The position numbers were made by a program, and so were the translations under genes. 39,584 nucleotides of DNA from an uncultured Gemmiger sp. (GTDB lineage: Bacteria; Bacillota; Clostridia; Oscillospirales; Ruminococcaceae): contig CALXHO010000017.1 of NCBI GenBank assembly GCA_944388125.1, positions 1-39,584 on the forward strand. The letters run 5' to 3'. Each line of letters begins with the position of its first letter. Positions within the stretch are counted from its first letter, which is position 1. Shown here in pieces: positions 1 to 5,436 of the stretch. The notes under the pieces are model-generated. The model was given only the letters and a program-made list of their open reading frames with translations. It was not told the DNA's origin and did no database searches.

Positions 1-458
1 GTGGTGGCGTAGGAATACAGGTAAACGCCAAAGGGAATGCCCAGCTCGGTGCAGGCATCGGCGTTGCGCTCCCAGTAATCATCGTCCTGGGTATACTCCC
101 CCTCCCCGTTCCACTCGCTGCCGATGCCGCAGCGGAGAATGGCAAAGTCGATGCCCGCATCCTTGGCTTTCTGCCAGTCGATCTCGCCCTGGTATTTGGA
201 GACATCAATGCCCTTGAGGGTCGCCGCCAGAATGGGCTCCCCCGCATCATTGAAATAGTATCCGGCATCGTTCTTCACCCAGGCACCTGCACTGGTGCCG
301 GTTTCGGGGACGGCGGGCTCTCCCTCCGGGCCCTGGGTGATCCAAAACACGATCAGGCAGACCGCCACAATGACCAGCAGCGCCACGCCGGGCAGGATCA
401 GCCTGCCCCAGGGGTTGGTCTTTTTTCTGCGCTTGTATCGTACCGTTGTTTGCTTCAC
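1..458 (-). CDS. GH25 family lysozyme, membrane-anchored (3' end outside window)
   Basis: This reads as a secreted or membrane-tethered muramidase that would cut the glycan strands of peptidoglycan. The 152 visible residues begin with a basic N-terminus (KQTTVRYKRRKKT) and one hydrophobic segment at about residues 17-38, which would act as an uncleaved signal anchor. A short spacer follows, then the start of a glycosyl hydrolase 25 domain: GIDVSKYQGEIDW, which holds the first catalytic Asp, and then FAILRCGIG. The rest of the catalytic barrel lies beyond position 1. The start is a GTG preceded by GGAAAGGA about 9 bases upstream; no ATG fits. The gene stands alone and reads out of the window. 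The fold assignment is firm from the motif; the true substrate and any C-terminal wall-binding repeats cannot be seen. Confidence 0.87.
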   Translation of the reverse strand, partial: MKQTTVRYKRRKKTNPWGRLILPGVALLVIVAVCLIVFWITQGPEGEPAVPETGTSAGAWVKNDAGYYFNDAGEPILAATLKGIDVSKYQGEIDWQKAKDAGIDFAILRCGIGSEWNGEGEYTQDDDYWERNADACTELGIPFGVYLYSYAT

Positions 459-582
459 GTTGGCAGTTCCTTTCCGCAAGAGGTGACTGGACGGTGTCCC
501 CCAAAGGCCGTCTGCGGCCGGGCACAATGTATTTGTATGCGGCGCGGCACGCCCGGATACGGCGGGGACTATATATGCCTAT

Positions 583-611
583 ATCGTACCATTTTGTCGA
601 ATAAATTACAA
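583..611 (-). promoter_or_regulatory. Sigma-A promoter for the GH25 gene
   Basis: On the minus strand TTGTAA is followed by a 17-base spacer and TACGAT, with TGG just before the -10 (extended -10). The layout closely matches the promoter at 21206-21234. Transcription would begin near 576, giving a leader of about 118 bases. Confidence 0.65.
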
Positions 612-692
612 TGCTGTAACCGCTATTCCGGGCCGCGGTCCGGCCTTGGGAAAAATTTTACAAATTGTCCGCCCGTCCGGAAAACAGCCGGC

Positions 693-737
693 AAAAAGCG
701 CCCCGTCCCTGCCGGGACTGCGGCAAAGACGGGGCGC
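693..737 (-). terminator. Intrinsic terminator after the DUF1622 gene
   Basis: Perfect 10-bp arms, GCGCCCCGTC (698-707) and GACGGGGCGC (728-737), enclose a GC-rich loop. Read on the minus strand the hairpin is followed by TTTTTGC, so it ends transcription coming from the DUF1622 gene. Confidence 0.85.
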
Positions 738-844
738 TGGAAATATCGGGCAGGAGCAGGCTGAAGGATAAAATCCCATGCGGGCAGGCCGTTGCCTGCG
801 TCCACGGCCATTTGACGGCACAGATCCTTTTCCGGGGGGCGGAA

Positions 845-1252
845 TCACTCCTTGCCGGCGTCCGCCTCCTTGCGGGCATTCTGCTGGGCGCGGATCTCCC
901 GGTATTCCTTGTTGAGGGTGGCTTCCGCCTCGGCCTCCTCATTCTTGATCTCCCAGTGGAGCAGGAAGGTCAGCGCCGCCCGCAGCACAATGATGGCGCC
1001 CACAATGGCGATCTCACTGAGATCCCGCACCACCACGGTGCGCAGGATCTCGCTGCCCAGCTTGAATTCCAGGCAGAGGGCCATCCCCTTGGCCAGCTTG
1101 AGGCGAACCATGGGGTCGTGGCGGATATAGTTGACAACGCCCTGGACGCCGGCCACGATCAGCACCACCACGCCCACCAGTTCAAACAGATGAATGGCAT
1201 TGCTGACCAGCATGTCCAGCAGATTCTGCATAAAAAGATCAAAGGCCTCCAC
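845..1252 (-). CDS. DUF1622 family integral membrane protein
   Basis: This is a 135-residue membrane protein of the DUF1622 family, whose function is unknown. It has a hydrophobic helix near residues 18-36 (LFELVGVVVLIVAGVQGVV), then the family-typical stretch with RLKLAKGMALCLEFKLGSEI and LRTVVV, a second hydrophobic region (IAIVGAIIVLRAALTFLL), and a charged Glu/Lys-rich cytoplasmic tail. The start is taken as the GTG at 1252 because GGGAGG lies 7 bases upstream; the frame stays open further upstream but has no ribosome site there. The gene is monocistronic, between its own promoter (1310-1338) and terminator (693-737). The family call rests on the conserved central stretch; no role can be given. 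Confidence 0.82.
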   Translation of the reverse strand: MEAFDLFMQNLLDMLVSNAIHLFELVGVVVLIVAGVQGVVNYIRHDPMVRLKLAKGMALCLEFKLGSEILRTVVVRDLSEIAIVGAIIVLRAALTFLLHWEIKNEEAEAEATLNKEYREIRAQQNARKEADAGKE

Positions 1253-1309
1253 AGCATATCCTCCCGCACGGGCCCGTCCGTTTTGGCACAGACGGGAAAA
1301 TCTGCTCAA

Positions 1310-1338
1310 ATTATAACAAGCCCCCTGCCGGATTGCAA
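1310..1338 (-). promoter_or_regulatory. Sigma-A promoter for the DUF1622 gene
   Basis: The minus strand carries TTGCAA, a 17-base spacer and a perfect TATAAT preceded by TGT (extended -10). Transcription would start near 1303. The short leader can fold CCCGTC against GACGGG just upstream of the ribosome site. Confidence 0.8.
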
Positions 1339-1428
1339 GTTATTCCGTCCGGACGAAAAAATTGGCAAGTTCTTTGTTCCGGATCCCCCTGCTTCCCGGC
1401 CCGGGTTCCCCTGCCCCTTGCATGCAGG

Positions 1429-1437
1429 TGGTATAAT
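1429..1437 (+). promoter_or_regulatory. Extended -10 promoter for the flavodoxin-fold oxidoreductase gene
   Basis: TGGTATAAT is a perfect extended -10 element. No good -35 sits at the expected distance, which is normal for extended -10 promoters. The start would lie near 1444, giving an unusually long leader of about 120 bases. Confidence 0.65.
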
Positions 1438-1460
1438 GAGAATACAGTCGGAGATGAAAG

Positions 1461-1531
1461 GCTCCCTGCCAGGCAATGTCTGCCGCTCCCCTTTTGTTGG
1501 AAACCGCGCAGCTGACAGCCCTGGCAGCGGG
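1461..1531 (+). other. Structured 5' leader of the oxidoreductase gene
   Basis: A long-range helix pairs CTGCCAGG (1466-1473) with CCTGGCAG (1520-1527), extended outward by CTCC/GGG-type pairs across a one-base bulge. Inside it TGTC (1477-1480) can pair with GACA (1514-1517). The element ends about 20 bases before the ribosome site. I do not recognise it as a known riboswitch class. Confidence 0.45.
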
Positions 1532-1564
1532 CCTCCCCGCAGAGAAACGGAGGCTGGATATACC

Positions 1565-2185
1565 ATGAAAGTACTTTTGATCAACGGCAGCCCGCACGAA
1601 AAAGGCTGCACCTATGCTGCTCTCGCCGAGATGGCCAAAGTCCTCAACGAGGAGGGCATTGAGACCACCATCTTCCACATCGGCCGGGCTCCGGTGGGCG
1701 GCTGTGTGGGTTGCGGCGGCTGTGTCAAGGCAGGCAAGTGCGTCTTTGGCGGCCCCGTGGTGGATGTGCTGCCCCTGGTCCAGGAAGCCGATGGCATCGT
1801 TTTCGGCGCGCCGGTCCACTACGCCACTGCCGCCGCCGGCATGCTGGGCTTCATGCACCGGCTGGCCTACTCCGCCGGACGGTATCTGCGCCACAAGCCC
1901 GCCGCCGTGGTGACCAGCGCCCGCCGGGCCGGCACCGTCAGCGCCCTGGACGCCATGATGAAGATTCCCACCTTCTATGAGATGCCGCTGGTCAACTCCA
2001 CCTACTGGCCCATGGTCCACGGCTCCAACGCCGAGGAGGCCGCCAAGGACGAGGAAGGCATGCAGATCATGCGCAATCTGGCCCGCAACATGGCATGGAT
2101 GCTGCGCTGCATCGAGGCCGGCAAGGCCGCAGGCATTGAGGCTCCCACCGCCGAGAGCGGCAGCCGCACCAACTTCATCCGCTGA
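1565..2185 (+). CDS. Flavodoxin-fold NAD(P)H-dependent oxidoreductase
   Basis: This 206-residue protein belongs to the flavodoxin-like NADPH-dependent FMN reductase / iron-sulfur flavoprotein group. The N-terminus MKVLLINGSPHEKGCT is the FMN phosphate-binding loop. A compact Cys cluster follows near residues 45-59 (GGCVGCGGCVKAGKC), as in flavoproteins that carry an extra redox centre or reactive thiols. The next motif, FGAPVHYATAAAGM, is the second flavin-binding loop. It probably transfers electrons from NAD(P)H through FMN to an unknown acceptor in the cytoplasm. The ATG at 1565 has GGAGG 11 bases upstream. The gene is monocistronic, with a structured leader and a bidirectional terminator at 2221-2262. 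Its substrate cannot be read from sequence. Confidence 0.88.
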   Translation: MKVLLINGSPHEKGCTYAALAEMAKVLNEEGIETTIFHIGRAPVGGCVGCGGCVKAGKCVFGGPVVDVLPLVQEADGIVFGAPVHYATAAAGMLGFMHRLAYSAGRYLRHKPAAVVTSARRAGTVSALDAMMKIPTFYEMPLVNSTYWPMVHGSNAEEAAKDEEGMQIMRNLARNMAWMLRCIEAGKAAGIEAPTAESGSRTNFIR

Positions 2186-2220
2186 TTGTTTCAACAATCC
2201 GGAAGTTTTCCACAATGCAG

Positions 2221-2262
2221 AAAAATCCCCGTACCGGGCAATTGCCTGATACGGGGATTTTT
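2221..2262. terminator. Bidirectional intrinsic terminator
   Basis: Perfect 13-bp arms, AAAAATCCCCGTA (2221-2233) and TACGGGGATTTTT (2250-2262), give a U tract in both directions. The element serves the convergent oxidoreductase gene (plus) and the amino-acid importer operon (minus). Confidence 0.93.
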
Positions 2263-2277
2263 GTATCTTGCAGTGGA

Positions 2278-2994
2278 TTACAGGACCTTAGACAGGAAGG
2301 CGCGCAGGCGCTCGTTGTCGGGATTGGCAAAGAACTCCTGGGGCGGGCGGTCGACCTTGACCACGCCCTCGTCGATGAAGATGACCCGGTTGGCCACCTC
2401 CCGGGCAAAGCCCATCTCGTGGGTGACGACTACCATGGTCATGCCGCCCTTGGCCAGCTCCTTCATCAGTTCCAGAACCTCGCCCACCATCTCGGGGTCG
2501 AGGGCGGAGGTGGGCTCGTCAAAGAGCAGGGCCTCCGGGTCCATGGCCAGGGCACGGACGATGGCAATGCGCTGTTTCTGGCCGCCGGAAAGCATGGCCG
2601 GGTAGGCATCCGCCTTGTCCGCCAGACCGATGCGGGCCAGCAGGTCCATGGCCTTGGCGTCGGCCGCCGCCTGACTCATCAGCCCCAGCTTGGTGGGGGC
2701 CAGCGTGATGTTGCGCTTGACCGTCAGGTGCGGAAACAGGTTGAAGTGCTGGAACACCATGCCCATCTTGGCGCGGATCTTGTTGATGTCCTTTTCCGTG
2801 ACTTCCTTGTCCTTGAAGTAGATGTGGCCGGAGGTGGGCTCCTCCAGACGGTTGAGGCAGCGCAGAAAGGTGGACTTGCCGCAGCCGGAAGGTCCGACCA
2901 GGCAGACCACATCGCCCTTGTTGATGGTTAGGTTGATGCCCTTGAGGACATCCAGACCACCGTAGCTTTTTTTCAGATTCTCAACGACGATCAC
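2278..2994 (-). CDS. Polar amino acid ABC transporter, ATP-binding subunit (GlnQ-like)
   Basis: This is the 238-residue cytoplasmic ATPase of an amino-acid importer. It has Walker [10 protein letters not shown] at about residues 34-42, the Q-loop in [11 protein letters not shown], the signature [15 protein letters not shown], Walker [13 protein letters not shown], and the switch His in VVVTHEMGF. Length and the FNLFPHLTV segment are typical of the GlnQ/HisP branch. The start is GTG at 2994, overlapping the end of the permease gene by 14 bases, so the two are translationally linked. It is the last gene of a three-gene operon read from the promoter at 4936-4964. Family membership is firm; the exact amino acid is not evident. 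Confidence 0.95.
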   Translation of the reverse strand: MIVVENLKKSYGGLDVLKGINLTINKGDVVCLVGPSGCGKSTFLRCLNRLEEPTSGHIYFKDKEVTEKDINKIRAKMGMVFQHFNLFPHLTVKRNITLAPTKLGLMSQAAADAKAMDLLARIGLADKADAYPAMLSGGQKQRIAIVRALAMDPEALLFDEPTSALDPEMVGEVLELMKELAKGGMTMVVVTHEMGFAREVANRVIFIDEGVVKVDRPPQEFFANPDNERLRAFLSKVL

Positions 2995-3754
2995 TCTGTC
3001 TCATCCTCCCTTCCAGTTTGCCCAGCAGCCAGGTAAAGATCATGACCAGCACCAGATAGATGGCCGCAGTGCCCAGCAGCGGATACATGGCCTCGTAGGT
3101 ACGGTTCATAATGCCCTGTGCCGCGTACAGCAGCTCCTTGCCGCCGATGACGGTAATGAGCGAGGTATCCTTGAGCAGAACCACAAATTCGTTGCCCAGG
3201 GCCGGCAGCACCGACTTGATGGCCTGAGGGATCACGATGCTGACCATGGTGGTGACGTAATTGAGGCCCAGGCTGCGTCCGGCCTCCATCTGGCCGGGAT
3301 CCACAGCCATCAGGCCGCCGCGGATGATCTCGGACACATAGGCGCCCGAGTTGATGCCCAGGCTCAGAGCACCGACCAGGGTATATTCACGGCTGGTCTT
3401 GAAAATGACCATGCTCATGATGAGCAGCTGGACCATCATGGGGGTGCCGCGGATGACGGTGGAGTAGACCTTGCAGATCAGGTTGAAAACGCCCAGCAAC
3501 GGGTTATGGTGGCCGGGGCGCTGCTGGTCATGGGCCACACGGATCAGTGCGACCACGCCGCCCAGGATCACGCCCAATGCCAGCGCCAGAGCCGTGACAA
3601 GAAGCGTGGTCCCCACGCCTTCAATGTACAGCTTCCAGCGATCGGACACCAGAAATGCCTGATAGAATTTTACGAAGACATCCTGCCACAGAGTGAGCTC
3701 TGCGCCGCTTTTTGCCAGATTGGACAGCGTTTCGAACTGTGCTGCCAAGTCCAT
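2981..3754 (-). CDS. Polar amino acid ABC transporter, permease subunit
   Basis: This 257-residue HisM/GlnP-type membrane subunit would pass amino acids from the binding lipoprotein across the membrane. Hydrophobic segments begin with [19 protein letters not shown]. The cytoplasmic EAA loop that contacts the ATPase is present as [14 protein letters not shown], followed by [19 protein letters not shown], which is characteristic of the polar amino acid permease family. I chose the ATG at 3754. In-frame GTGs at 3760 and 3766 are possible because the AAAGG element sits 12 bases from the ATG, rather far. A 223-base hairpin-rich gap separates it from the binding-protein gene upstream, which probably lowers expression relative to the binding protein. 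Confidence 0.93.
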   Translation of the reverse strand: MDLAAQFETLSNLAKSGAELTLWQDVFVKFYQAFLVSDRWKLYIEGVGTTLLVTALALALGVILGGVVALIRVAHDQQRPGHHNPLLGVFNLICKVYSTVIRGTPMMVQLLIMSMVIFKTSREYTLVGALSLGINSGAYVSEIIRGGLMAVDPGQMEAGRSLGLNYVTTMVSIVIPQAIKSVLPALGNEFVVLLKDTSLITVIGGKELLYAAQGIMNRTYEAMYPLLGTAAIYLVLVMIFTWLLGKLEGRMRQSDRR

Positions 3755-3841
3755 GCCCACATCCACCTTTCTTTCCGGTCGGTGCCGCGCCGGAAGGTCC
3801 CGGCGCTTTGTATTGATTGCCGCCATTGACGGCGCGGTCCC

Positions 3842-3951
3842 TGCCGCTTGGGGCGGCAACAAAAGAGAGAGCGGCCAGCCCGGCTCCTCTGCCAGGCGCG
3901 GACACAAGGTCCGCATGGTCGCCCTCCCCTTTCAGGCGGAATGTCCGCCTG
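3842..3951 (-). other. Three intercistronic hairpins between binding-protein and permease genes
   Basis: Three perfect inverted repeats follow one another: TGCCGC/GCGGCA (3842-3847/3853-3858), GCGGAC/GTCCGC (3898-3903/3909-3914) and CAGGCGGA/TCCGCCTG (3933-3940/3944-3951). None has a U tract on the minus strand, so they look like RNA processing or 3'-end stabilising structures rather than full terminators. Confidence 0.6.
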
Positions 3952-3977
3952 TTGTGATTGATTCAGCCCCTGGCCGA

Positions 3978-4847
3978 TCAGTCGGCATTGATGTACTTGT
4001 CGATGATGGACTGAACGGTGCCGTCAGCCTTCAGCTCTTCCAGAGCGCCGTTGAGGGCGTTCAGCAGCTGGGTGTTGCCCTTCTTGACGCCGATGGCGTA
4101 GTCCTCGTTGACGTACTCGGTATCCAGGATCTTCAGGCCGGGGTTTGCCTCAACAAATTCCTGAGCAGGAGCGTTGTCGATGACAACAGCGTCCACCTGG
4201 CCGTTCATCAGAGCCTGGACAGCGGTCAGGCCGTTGTCATAGGCGGTGACGTGATCAGCGCCAAAGCCGCCGTTCTCCACGGTGTCGGAGCAGTACAGGT
4301 CACCGGTGGTGCCGCGCTGCACGCCGATCATCTTGTCGTTGGCCAGATCATCCACAGAAGTGATGTCGGAATCCTCGGGGACGATGACCACCTGGATGCC
4401 GGTGGCGTAGCTGTCGGTGAAGTCCAGGTTGACCAGACGGTCCTCGGTGACGGAGACACCGGCCATGACCATGTCGCTCTTGCCGGTCTGAGCAGCCAGC
4501 AGGGCGGAGTCAAAGTCCATATCGTCGATGCGCAGCTCCAGGCCCAGCTTGTCGGCAATGGCCTGGGCGATCTCCACGTCGATGCCCTCGAAATCGCCGG
4601 CGTCATTGGTCATCTCGTACGGCGGGAAAGCCGCGTTGGTGGACATGATCAGCAGGCCGTCCTCAATGGTCTCCACGCCGGTGGCGGAAGCAGTCTCCGC
4701 GCTGGCCTCGCTGGAGGTCTCGGCGCTGGAGCTGGTGTCGGAGCTGGTATCGGCAGCGGTGGAGCTGCTCTCGGAAGAAGTGTTGCCGCAGGCTGCCAGG
4801 CTCAGGGCCATGACGGATGCCAGCAGAATGGAAGTCAGTTTCTTCAT
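3978..4847 (-). CDS. Polar amino acid ABC transporter, substrate-binding lipoprotein
   Basis: This 289-residue SBP_bac_3 family lipoprotein captures amino acids outside the cell for the permease and ATPase encoded downstream. Its signal peptide ends in the lipobox LAAC with the lipidated Cys at residue 20. A low-complexity Ser/Thr/Glu/Ala linker of about 35 residues then spans the wall. The binding domain starts at LLIMSTNAAFPPYEM and includes GIDVEIAQAIADKLG and FDSALLAAQTGKSDMV, the usual family signatures. The start is taken at the second of two close ATGs (4847) because GAGGG lies 7 bases upstream of it; the first ATG at 4853 would be only one base from that site. It is the first gene of its operon. 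Confidence 0.94.
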   Translation of the reverse strand: MKKLTSILLASVMALSLAACGNTSSESSSTAADTSSDTSSSAETSSEASAETASATGVETIEDGLLIMSTNAAFPPYEMTNDAGDFEGIDVEIAQAIADKLGLELRIDDMDFDSALLAAQTGKSDMVMAGVSVTEDRLVNLDFTDSYATGIQVVIVPEDSDITSVDDLANDKMIGVQRGTTGDLYCSDTVENGGFGADHVTAYDNGLTAVQALMNGQVDAVVIDNAPAQEFVEANPGLKILDTEYVNEDYAIGVKKGNTQLLNALNGALEELKADGTVQSIIDKYINAD

Positions 4848-4935
4848 ATTCATTCCCTCGTGTTCTCTCTTAGTATAAGGTATGGTTTGTATGTCCCGGC
4901 ACGGCAGCTACCGCGTCCTCCCCGGTGACTTTACC

Positions 4936-4964
4936 AGTATGATGCATAAAAGCTACAATGTCAA
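4936..4964 (-). promoter_or_regulatory. Sigma-A promoter for the amino-acid importer operon
   Basis: A perfect TTGACA, a 17-base spacer and CATACT lie on the minus strand. Transcription would start near 4929, giving a leader of about 80 bases before the binding-protein ATG. Confidence 0.75.
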
Positions 4965-5065
4965 TGTATATTTTTCAATTTTGGCATTTTGTGTAGGGGG
5001 ATTGCCGATGCGCCGCGTTTTTTGTGCAGTTTTTTTGCATTGCCGGCTGCGGGCCGTCCTCCGCC

Positions 5066-5110
5066 GCCCATGGCCCGAAATAAGGGTTTGGCGATGCATC
5101 GTCCATGGGC
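5066..5110. repeat. Inverted repeat enclosing a 10-bp palindrome
   Basis: GCCCATGG (5066-5073) and CCATGGGC (5103-5110) are perfect inverted arms. The perfect palindrome CGATGCATCG (5092-5101) lies just inside the right arm. It is upstream of both divergent promoters, so it is outside both expected transcripts. The role is unknown. Confidence 0.5.
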
Positions 5111-5215
5111 CGATTTTGGCCGCGGCGTATATTTACACAGAATCCCACTCCTGCTGCCGGTTCCTTTCCAAATCTTTCCCGCCGCCGAAAAACCGGCGCT
5201 CCGTCTCCCTTGCAT

Positions 5216-5241
5216 CAAATTTGAATATTTATTCATATTTG
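5216..5241. promoter_or_regulatory. AT-rich palindrome upstream of feoAB, candidate metal-regulator operator
   Basis: The 26-base site pairs CAAAT with ATTTG at its ends and TGAATA with TATTCA around a central TT, so 22 of 26 positions are symmetric. It is much richer in A and T than its surroundings. Fur/DtxR-class operators are also AT-rich palindromes, but this one does not match the standard Fur box exactly and lies about 55 bases upstream of the -35 hexamer. Confidence 0.4.
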
Positions 5242-5294
5242 TGAAAGTTTTTGCATCCGGCCGAGTGTCATGCATTTTGTCGGAAGCTGTCCTA

Positions 5295-5337
5295 TTGACA
5301 CCCATCCTCCCCGATGCTAGACTGAGACTGCTATAAT
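5295..5337 (+). promoter_or_regulatory. Overlapping candidate promoters for feoAB
   Basis: There are two possibilities. TTGACA (5295-5300) with a 17-base spacer precedes TAGACT (5318-5323). Alternatively TGCTATAAT (5329-5337) is a perfect extended -10 without a good -35. Starts would be near 5330 and 5344. Confidence 0.7.
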
Positions 5338-5347
5338 AGGTATTGAA

Positions 5348-5419
5348 TGCGGCAGAGACCGCATCCCGGCGTCATCTGGATACGCCGTCATAGGAGATCG
5401 CGCCCGTCACCCCGGGCGC
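5348..5419 (+). other. Structured feoAB leader with three consecutive hairpins
   Basis: Three perfect stems run in series: TGCGG/CCGCA (5348-5352/5359-5363), CGGCGT/ACGCCG (5367-5372/5382-5387) and GCGCCC/GGGCGC (5400-5405/5414-5419). The last stem ends one base before the G-rich ribosome site AGGGGGG, so folding could affect translation start. I do not recognise a known riboswitch consensus. Confidence 0.5.
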
Positions 5420-5436
5420 AGGGGGGAATTGGAAAC

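Larger units (their letters stand above)
459..844. other. Intergenic region between GH25 and DUF1622 genes
   Basis: This gap of about 390 bases holds the GH25 promoter (583-611), a GH25 leader of roughly 120 bases, and the terminator of the DUF1622 gene (693-737). I see no convincing gene in either direction; the open frames here lack ribosome sites and any recognisable protein pattern. Confidence 0.6.
1253..1564. other. Divergent regulatory region between DUF1622 and oxidoreductase genes
   Basis: This gap of about 310 bases holds two divergent promoters (1310-1338 minus, 1429-1437 plus) about 90 bases apart, and the structured leader of the plus-strand gene (1461-1531). No protein gene is apparent. 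Confidence 0.7.
4848..5436. other. Divergent intergenic region between amino-acid importer and feoAB
   Basis: This gap of about 590 bases contains the importer promoter (4936-4964, minus), an inverted repeat (5066-5110), an AT-rich palindrome (5216-5241), the feoAB promoters (5295-5337) and the feoAB leader hairpins (5348-5419). No convincing protein gene is present on either strand. Confidence 0.65.

Noticed and set aside
1340-2215. Minus-strand open frame opposite the oxidoreductase gene
   Set aside because: Gly/His/Ala-rich shadow with no ribosome site. It would also read through the terminator hairpin.
4720-4800. Repeat-like Ser/Thr/Glu codon stretch in the binding lipoprotein
   Set aside because: It is the flexible linker after the lipidated Cys, common in such proteins, not a DNA repeat element.
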